DNA from: Pararhodobacter sp.
GTDB taxonomy: Bacteria > Pseudomonadota > Alphaproteobacteria > Rhodobacterales > Rhodobacteraceae
Direction: 5' to 3'
Length of the DNA: 64,000 nt
Assembly: GCA_020832545.1 (NCBI GenBank)
Contig: JAFIEK010000003.1
Span: 124,001-188,000 of the forward strand
The notes beneath the pieces were generated by a model that was not told the origin of the DNA, did no database searches, and saw only the letters and a program-made list of their open reading frames with translations. Within the stretch, counting starts at the first letter, position 1. Each line of letters opens with the position of its first letter. The translations under genes were made by a program, and so were the position numbers. Of the stretch, positions 41,644-49,291 are shown piece after piece.

Positions 41644-43158
41644 ATGGATTTTTCCGCAATCGGAGCCGCCGCCTCTGAGGCCCTGACACTCGCCTCGTTC
41701 ATCGGGATCGGGGGCGGGGTGCTTCTGGGCTATATCATCGGGGTCATTCCGGGGTTGTCACGCTCAGTGGCGATTTCCATCGCCATTCCGATGACCTTCT
41801 ACATGTCGCCCTATATTGCGATCTCATTTCTGATCGGCCTGTCCAAGGGCACGGCGGCCGGCAGCGCGGTGTCTGCCATCCTGCTGAACGCCCCGGGCGA
41901 GGCCTCGTCCGCTGCCACGGCGCTCGATGGCTACCCGATGGCCAAGAAGGGCAAGCCCAAGACCGCGTTGCAGGTGGGGCTGATTGCCTCGGTTCTGGGC
42001 GATATCATGGCCACAATCATCCTGATCTTCGTGGCCATCCCCTTTGCCCGCGTGGCGCTGCTGTTCGGCCCGTATGAGATGGCGGCCATTCTGGCCTTTG
42101 CGCTGGTGTTCATTGCCGGGCTGTCGAGCGGGTCACTGTTCAAGGGACTGGCCGCCGGGGGTCTGGGGATATTTCTGGGCACCGTGGGGCTGGACAACCA
42201 GACCGGGCTGCCACGCCTGACATTCGGCTATACTGAGCTGATGGACGGCATGCCGCTGATTGCCGTCGCCATCGGCACGTTGGCGCTGTCAGAGATGTTC
42301 ATCCAGTCCGAAAAGCTGCGCCTTGAGCGGACCACCATGAGCGTGAAGCTGGAACACCGCCCCGATGATCACATCACCTTTCCGATCTTCAAACGCATCC
42401 TGCCCACAATTCTGCGGGGCACAGGCGTTGGCACCTTTGTCGGGGCCCTGCCCGGTCTGGGGCCATCGGTGGGGTCTTTCATGTCTTACGGGATGGCGCA
42501 AAAGGCCTCGAAAACGCCCGAGAATTTTGGCAAGGGCGAGCCGATCGGCATCGCCGCGTCAGAATCGGCCGATAACGCGGTGATCCCGGCGGCACTGATC
42601 CCGCTCTTTGGGCTGGGTATCCCCGGCAATGTCTCGGCCGCACTTCTGATCGGCGCGTTTGCGATCCATGGCATCACCGTCGGCCCGCTGTTGCTGCGCG
42701 ACAGTCCTGAGCTGCTGTATTCGATTTTTGCGGGCATGATCCTGGCGTCCATCATCATGTTTATTCTGGGCTGGTTCGGCCTGATGGTCTTTGCCCAGAT
42801 CACCCGCGTACCGCCGCATGTGGTGATCCCCATCGTGATCTTCTTCTGTCTGGCAGGGATGATGCTGCAAGGCTACGGCACCTTTGGCCTTGTGATCCTG
42901 ATGGCCTTTGCCCTGCTGGGCTACCTGATGAAGAAATACGATTATTCCTTCGTCACCTTCCTGGTCGCGTTCATCATCACACCCATGCTGGAACTGAACC
43001 TGCGCCAGAGCATCATCCTGTCGCGCGGGAACTGGGAGATCTTGCTGGGCCGACCCATCGCATTGTTCTTCATCGTCTGCACTCTGCTGGCGCTGATCAT
43101 GCTGACCTTGCGCACGGTGCGGACCGGAAAGCCTGCGGCAGGCGCCGCAACAGACTGA
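41644..43158 (+). CDS. tctA: tripartite tricarboxylate transporter large permease
   Basis: 504 residues with about twelve membrane segments. Family motifs 'IGVIPGLSRSVAISIAIP' near the N-terminus and 'GALPGLGPSVGSFMSYG' in the middle, each lining the transport site, and 'ESADNAVIPAALIPLFGLGIPG'. It starts three bases after tctB. Substrate unknown. Confidence 0.95.
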   Translation: MDFSAIGAAASEALTLASFIGIGGGVLLGYIIGVIPGLSRSVAISIAIPMTFYMSPYIAISFLIGLSKGTAAGSAVSAILLNAPGEASSAATALDGYPMAKKGKPKTALQVGLIASVLGDIMATIILIFVAIPFARVALLFGPYEMAAILAFALVFIAGLSSGSLFKGLAAGGLGIFLGTVGLDNQTGLPRLTFGYTELMDGMPLIAVAIGTLALSEMFIQSEKLRLERTTMSVKLEHRPDDHITFPIFKRILPTILRGTGVGTFVGALPGLGPSVGSFMSYGMAQKASKTPENFGKGEPIGIAASESADNAVIPAALIPLFGLGIPGNVSAALLIGAFAIHGITVGPLLLRDSPELLYSIFAGMILASIIMFILGWFGLMVFAQITRVPPHVVIPIVIFFCLAGMMLQGYGTFGLVILMAFALLGYLMKKYDYSFVTFLVAFIITPMLELNLRQSIILSRGNWEILLGRPIALFFIVCTLLALIMLTLRTVRTGKPAAGAATD

Positions 43159-43180
43159 AATTCAAAGAGGAGAGAGAAAG

Positions 43181-44119
43181 ATGAAAAGGAGAACACTGCT
43201 CGCAGCGTCAGCAGCACTTGGTGCCATGCTGAGCGCACCGATGGCACTGGCCGATGGCTGGCAGCCTGAGCGTCCGATGACCATGGTCATCGGTTTTGCA
43301 CCGGGCGGATCTACCGACATTCAGGGCCGCGTACTTGCGCGTGCGCTGGAAGAGCATTTCGGCCAGCCGGTGAACGTGGTCAACCAGCCCGGTGGTGGCG
43401 GGGCCGTGGCGCTGACGCGGTTTCTGAACACAGAGCCGGACGGGCATACCTTCATGTTCGGGGTGCAGCTTGGCCTGACGTTCTCGCCCATCGTCACCGA
43501 GACCGAATATGACATCGACGATTTCCGCTATGCCGGCACGCTCGTCGCCGGGCAGTTCGGCATTGTCACGCGCGGCGATGCGCCATTTCAAAGCTTTGAG
43601 GAGCTTGTCGAATACGGGCGCGAAAACCCCATGACCTATGCCCAGCAGTTGCCGATGGATCAGGCGATCATGCAGATCATCGCCGATCAGGAAGGGATAG
43701 ACCTTGCCATCGTTCCCACCGGCGGCGGCGGTGGCATGGCCCCGCTGGTGTTGGGCGGTGAGGTCGATTTCGCCTTTTCAGGCGGCACACACGCCCAGTA
43801 CACACCCACCGGCGAAATGAATGTGCTGGCTTTCCTGACCCGCGAGCGTTCGCCGTTCTACCCCGATGTGCCCACGCTGGCCGAGCTGGGTTACCCCTAT
43901 GCCATGGATGACTATCGCTCATTCTTCCTGCCGGGCGGCACCCCGGATGAGATCGTCGCTGCGTTTGAGGATGCCGCCCGCTTCGCGGTTGAACATCCGC
44001 AGTTTGTCGAGACGACGGTCGAAAACACTCTGCACCCCATCGTCTTCATGGATGCCGAGGAAACCGAGGCCACAATCCGCGAGATTCGCACGGCGAACGA
44101 AGCGCTGATGGCCGACTGA
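43181..44119 (+). CDS. tctC: TctC/Bug-family solute-binding protein 1
   Basis: 312 residues with signal peptide ('LLAASAALGAMLSAPMALA'). Bug-type binding fold with 'VIGFAPGGSTDIQGR' and 'VNVVNQPGGGGAVA'. It shares long near-identical stretches with the next gene product, so the two are recent paralogues. GGAGAG precedes the ATG. Confidence 0.92.
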   Translation: MKRRTLLAASAALGAMLSAPMALADGWQPERPMTMVIGFAPGGSTDIQGRVLARALEEHFGQPVNVVNQPGGGGAVALTRFLNTEPDGHTFMFGVQLGLTFSPIVTETEYDIDDFRYAGTLVAGQFGIVTRGDAPFQSFEELVEYGRENPMTYAQQLPMDQAIMQIIADQEGIDLAIVPTGGGGGMAPLVLGGEVDFAFSGGTHAQYTPTGEMNVLAFLTRERSPFYPDVPTLAELGYPYAMDDYRSFFLPGGTPDEIVAAFEDAARFAVEHPQFVETTVENTLHPIVFMDAEETEATIREIRTANEALMAD

Positions 44120-44145
44120 AGGCAAACTCAACTGGAGAGACTGCT

Positions 44146-45072
44146 ATGAAAAAGACAATTGTCGCCATCCTCGGCGCCACCTTGCTGACTGCACCGGCAG
44201 CCATGGCCGACGACTGGCCGACGCGCCCGCTTACCATGGTGATCGGCTTTGCCCCCGGCGGGTCCACCGACATTCAGGGCCGTGTACTTGCCAATGTGAT
44301 GGAGCAGTATCTTGGCCAGCCGGTGAACGTGGTCAACCAGCCGGGCGGCGGCTCGGCCGTGGCCTTTACCCGGCTCGCCAATACCGCCGCCGATGGCTAC
44401 ACCTTCCTGTTCGGCGGCACGACAGCGCTGACCTTCACGCCAATCATCACGCCGGTGGAATACGAGATCGATGATTTCGAATACCTCGCCGCCGTGGCAC
44501 TGGGCCAGAACGCTATCGTGACAGCGGCGGATCAGCCCTTTTCAACCTTTGATGAAATCATCGAGCACGGGCGCGAGAACCAGATGACCTATGCCCAGCA
44601 GACCCCGCTGGACGAGGCCATCATCCGCCGCATAGCCGAGGCTGAGGGGCTGGATCTGGCCATCGTGCCCACGGGCGGCGGCGGCGGCATGGCACCGCTG
44701 GTGCTGGGGCGTGAGGTTGATTTCGCCTATTCCGGCGGCACGCATGCGCAATACACACCCACCGGCGAAATGGTGGTCGCGGCCTTCATGTCAGCCGAGC
44801 GCAGCCCCTTCTACCCGGAAACGCCGACCCTGATGGAACTGGGCTATGATTACTCCATCGAGGATTATCGCACCGTTATCGTTCCGCAGGGCGTGCCGGA
44901 CGAAGTAAAGGACCGGCTGATCGCTGCGGCGGAGCATGCCTCAACGGCGCAGGCGTTCATCGACATCACCGAGGGCAACACCTTCTTCCCGGTGGTCTTC
45001 ATCGGCCAGGATGAGATGGAGGACAATGTCCGCCGCATCCGTGCCGCGACAGAAGAAGTCATGGCAGACTGA
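44146..45072 (+). CDS. TctC/Bug-family solute-binding protein 2
   Basis: 308 residues with signal peptide ('AILGATLLTAPAAMA'). Same motifs as the preceding gene ('VIGFAPGGSTDIQGRVLA', 'IVPTGGGGGMAPLVLG', 'SGGTHAQYTPTGEM'). A tandem duplicate: one transporter core (TctAB) probably serves two binding proteins with different ligands. It ends 129 bases before the terminator hairpin shared with the convergent cold-shock gene. Confidence 0.92.
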   Translation: MKKTIVAILGATLLTAPAAMADDWPTRPLTMVIGFAPGGSTDIQGRVLANVMEQYLGQPVNVVNQPGGGSAVAFTRLANTAADGYTFLFGGTTALTFTPIITPVEYEIDDFEYLAAVALGQNAIVTAADQPFSTFDEIIEHGRENQMTYAQQTPLDEAIIRRIAEAEGLDLAIVPTGGGGGMAPLVLGREVDFAYSGGTHAQYTPTGEMVVAAFMSAERSPFYPETPTLMELGYDYSIEDYRTVIVPQGVPDEVKDRLIAAAEHASTAQAFIDITEGNTFFPVVFIGQDEMEDNVRRIRAATEEVMAD

Positions 45073-45200
45073 CACAAAGACGGTATCGGTTGCTGCGTGC
45101 GCAGCCGGTACCGAAACCCGGCACGGACCTCCCCCGGACCGGAAATCAAGGTGCAGAAGACCTTCGGCCAGGCCGCGCCGGCAAGTTTGTGTCAGGCATG

Positions 45201-45234
45201 AAAAAAAGCGGGGGTGACATATGTCACCCCCGCT
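45201..45234 (-). terminator. rho-independent terminator of the cold-shock gene
   Basis: AGCGGGGGTGACAT/ATGTCACCCCCGCT forms a perfect 14-bp palindromic stem, followed on the minus strand by seven T residues. It lies 29 bases past the csp stop. Read on the plus strand it may also stop tct transcription, though with a poorer T-tract. Confidence 0.9.
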
Positions 45235-45262
45235 TAATTCGTCACGTCTGCCGAACTTGCGT

Positions 45263-45469
45263 TCAGGCCAGTGCGAGGTTCGTCGCGGATTCACGACCAT
45301 TGCGGTCGCTTTCCAGATCGAACGTCACGGCCTGGCCGTCATCGAGCTGGCGGATCCCGGCGCGTTCCAGCGCGGTCACATGAACGAAAACGTCCTTGGA
45401 CCCATGCGCAGGTGCGATGAAGCCGAAACCTTTGGTGGCGTTGAACCATTTCACGGTGCCATTGGCCAT
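45263..45469 (-). CDS. cold-shock protein (CspA family)
   Basis: 68 residues from ATG 45469, which has AGGAG eight bases upstream. Begins [18 protein letters not shown], with RNP-1 (KGFGFI) and RNP-2 (DVFVHV) motifs. Single-stranded nucleic-acid chaperone. The monocistronic unit ends in a strong terminator. Confidence 0.96.
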   Translation of the reverse strand: MANGTVKWFNATKGFGFIAPAHGSKDVFVHVTALERAGIRQLDDGQAVTFDLESDRNGRESATNLALA

Positions 45470-45807
45470 CGTGTAGTCTCCTGTCTTAAATGCCATCCAC
45501 TTGAATGCGATGGCCCGGCTCAGTGTCGTCAGAGTCGCAACTGAAGCCGAAAGGAGACAGAAGATCGAATGAAGAAGCTTTGCCTAATCCAGATAGCCGT
45601 TGCCCCGGACGATTGCAAGGTGTCTGCAAGAATAAACTTGCGCAGGGTATCAGGTCCGGAATGCCAGTCCGGCGCGCGCGCGTAGCCTCAGTGTGTCGCT
45701 GACGGGTCAGACCCCTTGAAACCTGTCCGGTTTTGGAAAGACTGACCATCGAAGGCCCGACTTTCGGGAAAGCCTGATCAAGGTTCGCTGCGAGCGCGGA
45801 GACATCT
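45470..45807. other. 338-bp region between csp and the MFS gene
   Basis: Control region and probable long leader of the csp mRNA on the minus strand. A 38-codon plus-strand frame (45569-45685) with AAGGAG 12 bases before its ATG is open but resembles nothing I know. Small hairpins occur near 45655 (TCCGGA..TCCGG) and 45762 (CCCGA-CTT-TCGGG). Confidence 0.5.
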
Positions 45808-46986
45808 ATGCCCACCACTTCGCGCCCTGCCCCCAATCCCTGGCTGGTGCTGGCCGGCTTGGCGCTTGGGGTGCTGGTGACCAACGGCTTCGGACGGTTC
45901 GCTTATGGGCTGATCCTGCCTGCCATGCGCGATGATCTGGGCTGGAGCTATGCGCAGGCGGGATGGCTGAACACAGCCAATGCGCTGGGGTATATCCTGG
46001 GGGCAGTGGCAACGATGGTGGCGTTGCGTCGGATGGCGGCGGGGCGGTTGTTTGCCTGGGGGCTGATTGCAACCGCAGTGGCGCTGGTGGCGACGGGGCT
46101 GGTGCCAGATCTGTGGTGGCAAAGCCTGTGGCGGTTTCTGACCGGCCTCACCGGTGCGCTGTCATTCTCGACCGCGGGAGCGCTTGCCGCACGGCTTTTT
46201 GCTGACAACCCGCGCCACAACGCGCTTGGCATCGCCATCCTGTTCGGTTCGGGCGGCGGCATGGCGATTGTGCTGTCAGGCGCGACACTACCGGCGATGC
46301 TGGCGATCCATGGCGACGCAGCCTGGCCCTGGGCCTGGATCCTCGTTGGCGGGCTTAGCCTTGCCTTCCTGCCGCTGGGCCTGTGGGCCGCGCGGATGGC
46401 CGAGCCGGCGGCGCAGCCCGATGGCCTTGCGGCGCACCTGCCGCTGCGGCAGATGCTGCCGGAACTGACGGCCTATGCCAGCTTCGGGCTGGGTTACATC
46501 GTGTATCTGACCTTTCTGTCAGCCTGGATGGCCGAGCAGGCGGCGGGTGTGGTGCAGGTCGCGCTGGTCTGGGTGTTATTGGGCAGTTGCATCACGCTGT
46601 CGCCCCTGCTCTGGCGCGGTATATTTGCACGCCACGATGGCGGCGTGCCGCTGGCAATGGTGCTAAGCGGCATCGCGCTTGGTTCGGCCTTGCCAGTGTT
46701 GTGGCCGGGGCTGCCGGGGCTGGTCCTGTCGGCCATGGTGTTCGGCGGCTCGGTCTTCATGGCGCCGGGCGCGGTGACCAATTTCACCCGCCGCAACCTG
46801 CCGCCTCAGGCGTGGGGCCGCGCGATCGGCCTCTTTACCGTGGTTTTTGCCTGTGCCCAGACCATCGGACCCTGGGCGGCAGGCCTTTTGGGCGATCTGA
46901 CGGGTAGTATCGGCGCCAGCCTGCTGGTTGCGGCGGCTGTGCTGGGCGCGGGCGCGCTGGTGGCGCTGCGGCAAAAGCCGCTCTGA
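45808..46986 (+). CDS. MFS transporter, YbfB/YjiJ family
   Basis: 392 residues, about twelve membrane helices. The start 'LVLAGLALGVLVTNGFGRFAYGLILPAMRDDLGWSYAQAGWLNTANALGYILG' region (positions ~13-65) is typical of the YbfB/YjiJ subgroup. GGAGA precedes the ATG. Substrate unknown. Confidence 0.88.
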   Translation: MPTTSRPAPNPWLVLAGLALGVLVTNGFGRFAYGLILPAMRDDLGWSYAQAGWLNTANALGYILGAVATMVALRRMAAGRLFAWGLIATAVALVATGLVPDLWWQSLWRFLTGLTGALSFSTAGALAARLFADNPRHNALGIAILFGSGGGMAIVLSGATLPAMLAIHGDAAWPWAWILVGGLSLAFLPLGLWAARMAEPAAQPDGLAAHLPLRQMLPELTAYASFGLGYIVYLTFLSAWMAEQAAGVVQVALVWVLLGSCITLSPLLWRGIFARHDGGVPLAMVLSGIALGSALPVLWPGLPGLVLSAMVFGGSVFMAPGAVTNFTRRNLPPQAWGRAIGLFTVVFACAQTIGPWAAGLLGDLTGSIGASLLVAAAVLGAGALVALRQKPL

Positions 46987-47397
46987 CAGGGTGTTGATGT
47001 GATTGTTGCTTCATTCAGCCGCCCCTCAACTGCCTAAAGTGACGCCAGGCACTCATGAACGAACGCAGGCGCGCTGTTGGTCACCGCTGCCCTGCGGTTC
47101 AGGTTTCTTATGGACGCAAGGCAGATCAACATCGCGCAGCTTGAGCCGCGATGGGTGACTAGGAATGACATCCGATGGACCGGGAATTTCATTCACCCGG
47201 GTCCCCGCGCAGGATTTCAACACCACGATCGCGCGAAACTTAGATGAGCTGCAGGCTGTTTGCCCACCTTGAGTCCAAACGCGGCACTCGCGCAAGAAAC
47301 GAGAATGTCGGCTCGAACAGGCATGCGCCTTGCGCTACACCGATCACCACCCAGCAAGCACAAAGCTGACATGCCCGGCAGACATCGACAGCCCTCC
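46987..47397. other. 411-bp region without a recognised gene
   Basis: Lies between two converging genes (MFS plus, P450 minus). Short open frames occur on both strands, but none has a ribosome site or a recognisable family. Codon-position GC is less marked than in neighbouring genes. Could be decayed coding sequence. Confidence 0.4.
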
Positions 47398-48558
47398 TCA
47401 GTCCCAGGCAACCGGCACGCTCAGCGGGCCGCGGAAGGCCCAGCCCTCAAACGGTGCATCGCCGTCAAGGCGTAACCCGGGCAGGCGCGTGAACAGGCGC
47501 GGCAAGGCCACCTCGGCGATCAGTGACCGGCTCGCCCAGGCCCCGGCGCAGAAATGCGGCCCAGCCCCGAAAGCAACCGACGGGCCGACATCGCGGAAGA
47601 TGTCAAAACGCTCCGGCACCCGCCAGACTCGTTCGTCGCGATTGGCCGATCCGAACATCAAAAACGCCCGGTCCTCTGGATTGAAGGTGACGCCCGCTTC
47701 CTGATGGGGCGCGGCGATCCGGCGTGGGGACATTCCGATGGGCGAGATCCAGCGGGCGTATTCCTCGAACACCTGCATCCAGCTTGCGCGTCCCTGCATG
47801 ACCGCAGCGCGGGCATCCGGGTGGGTCAGCAACGCCCAGGCGGCACCGGCAATGGCATCGCGGGGCTCGTTCTGGCCACCCGAGATCGCAAGTTTGACGT
47901 TGGCGCGCATCTGCGCATCCGACAGCCCGGCCCGCAGTTGCACTGAGATCAGCGAGGTATCGGGCGCTTCGGCCAGAACGGGCAGACGCTCGTCGATATG
48001 CCGGTCGATCGAGGCGGTGCAATCATGGCAATGCGCCTCGACTTGTGGGTCGCCGCCGTAATTCGCAATGCCGTCGATCATCCCCTGACTGACCCTGTCC
48101 ATCTCGGCGAAATGCATGTTGGTCAGCCCAGTCATGGCCTTGAGCGCCTCGGCCGATAGCGGCATCGCGTAATCGCTGACCAGATCGGCCCGGCCCTTGG
48201 GGGCAAGCTGGTCCAGGATCGCGTCAGCGGCCTGCTCGAATGCGGCCCGCCAGACGTCACGGACAGTGCGCGGCGAGACCGAGGGAAAGATCGCCCGCCG
48301 CTCGGCCATATGCGCCGCACCGTCCTTGCGCATCATATTCTCACCCATCAGCACGCTCATCAGCCCGCCGGGCTGGTGCGAGGAAAAGACATCGATGCGC
48401 TTTTCCAGGCGAAACACCTCTTCGCGCCGGACAATAAGCGTCGCCCCCAGTTGCGGGACAAGGACGAAGGGGCCGATGGCGCGCATCCGGGCAAGGTCAG
48501 GGTATGGGTCGGCGCGAAAGATGACCGGATCGATCTCATATACCGGGGCATTCGACAT
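47398..48558 (-). CDS. cytochrome P450
   Basis: 386 residues from ATG 48558. Haem-binding loop 'FGAGPHFCAGAW' with axial Cys337, ExxR-region upstream, and a soluble class I bacterial layout. The I-helix reads 'ISGGQNEPRDAI', so the usual acid-Thr pair for oxygen activation is Glu-Pro, a variant seen in some proteobacterial P450s. No ferredoxin or reductase gene is adjacent. A TGACATGTCA palindrome lies 29 bases upstream of the start. Confidence 0.92.
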   Translation of the reverse strand: MSNAPVYEIDPVIFRADPYPDLARMRAIGPFVLVPQLGATLIVRREEVFRLEKRIDVFSSHQPGGLMSVLMGENMMRKDGAAHMAERRAIFPSVSPRTVRDVWRAAFEQAADAILDQLAPKGRADLVSDYAMPLSAEALKAMTGLTNMHFAEMDRVSQGMIDGIANYGGDPQVEAHCHDCTASIDRHIDERLPVLAEAPDTSLISVQLRAGLSDAQMRANVKLAISGGQNEPRDAIAGAAWALLTHPDARAAVMQGRASWMQVFEEYARWISPIGMSPRRIAAPHQEAGVTFNPEDRAFLMFGSANRDERVWRVPERFDIFRDVGPSVAFGAGPHFCAGAWASRSLIAEVALPRLFTRLPGLRLDGDAPFEGWAFRGPLSVPVAWD

Positions 48559-48895
48559 GGCAGTTACGTTCCCTGGGTAGGACCAATGACATGTCACGGC
48601 AACGTCGAAGCCGCGCTTGATCCTGATACCGCGCAGCATGGTTTACCGGTGCCGATTCTGCCAGCACTCACCGTCACACTTGGGCCGATCATCCCTGAAG
48701 CTGCGTGATCCGGGCCGCGCCCCGGCAAGCGCGAACCCCAAGGACAGCGCGTTGCCAGACCGAACCCCTTTGAACGAACGGGTCGGAGGCACCGGGGCAA
48801 ATGCTAGCATTGCATCCTGGCTGGTCGGGGTCTGCGGTTAAACATACCGGGTCCGGCGGGCTGTTGAAAAACACCTGTAGAAAGGAGCGAAGGAA
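48559..48895. other. 337-bp divergent region between P450 and small exported protein
   Basis: No gene seen. Contains the perfect palindrome TGACATGTCA (48587-48596) near the P450 start and an AAAGGAG ribosome site for the gene at 48896. Should hold both promoters; none is clear enough to place. Confidence 0.5.
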
Positions 48896-49264
48896 ATGCC
48901 CGGACAATTTAGAAAAGTGTGTCTCGTGGCGCTGGCCCTTGGCCTTGGAGCACCCGCCAGCTCAGCGTTGGCTCAGACATCGCCCGGTATCGACACCTTG
49001 ACCGCCGATACGCATCTTGGGCGCCCCCCGGGAAATGTGATGATCCCGGGTGACCTATTTATCCCGGGGGACCTGTTCTTCCCAAGGGGACTTGATGGAC
49101 CCATGTCGCCGACGCTGACCCGTAGTTTCGCGAGCCAGGGAATCACGACTGTCGGAGACCTGATCGCCGCAGATCCGCAACTGGTTGGCCGACTTATGGA
49201 GATCGATGAACGTGAGGCACAGATGATGCAGCGACATCTGCGCGAAACAATTTCTCAGCGTTGA
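48896..49264 (+). CDS. small exported protein with helix-hairpin-helix-like tail
   Basis: 122 residues, ATG behind AAAGGAG. Signal peptide (~1-26, ending SALAQ). A short Pro/Gly stretch repeats 'IPGDLFIPGDLFFPRGL'. The C-terminal 45 residues ('FASQGITTVGDLIAADPQLVGRL' and following helix) look like a helix-hairpin-helix or DUF4332-like fold, normally found in cytoplasmic nucleic-acid or scaffold proteins. Function unknown. Confidence 0.65.
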   Translation: MPGQFRKVCLVALALGLGAPASSALAQTSPGIDTLTADTHLGRPPGNVMIPGDLFIPGDLFFPRGLDGPMSPTLTRSFASQGITTVGDLIAADPQLVGRLMEIDEREAQMMQRHLRETISQR

Positions 49265-49291
49265 TCACAACTGGATCTTGCGACGGGCGAA

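Noticed and set aside
45569-45685. 38-codon frame upstream of the cold-shock gene on the plus strand
   Set aside because: Distant ribosome-like site, no recognisable product, and it lies in the antisense of a probable csp leader.
46987-47397. Possible degraded gene between the MFS and P450 genes
   Set aside because: No frame gave a recognisable family or a ribosome site, so no gene or pseudogene is called.
48587-48596. TGACATGTCA palindrome as a P450 operator
   Set aside because: Only ten bases, and no regulator gene is adjacent; kept as a note in the intergenic entry.
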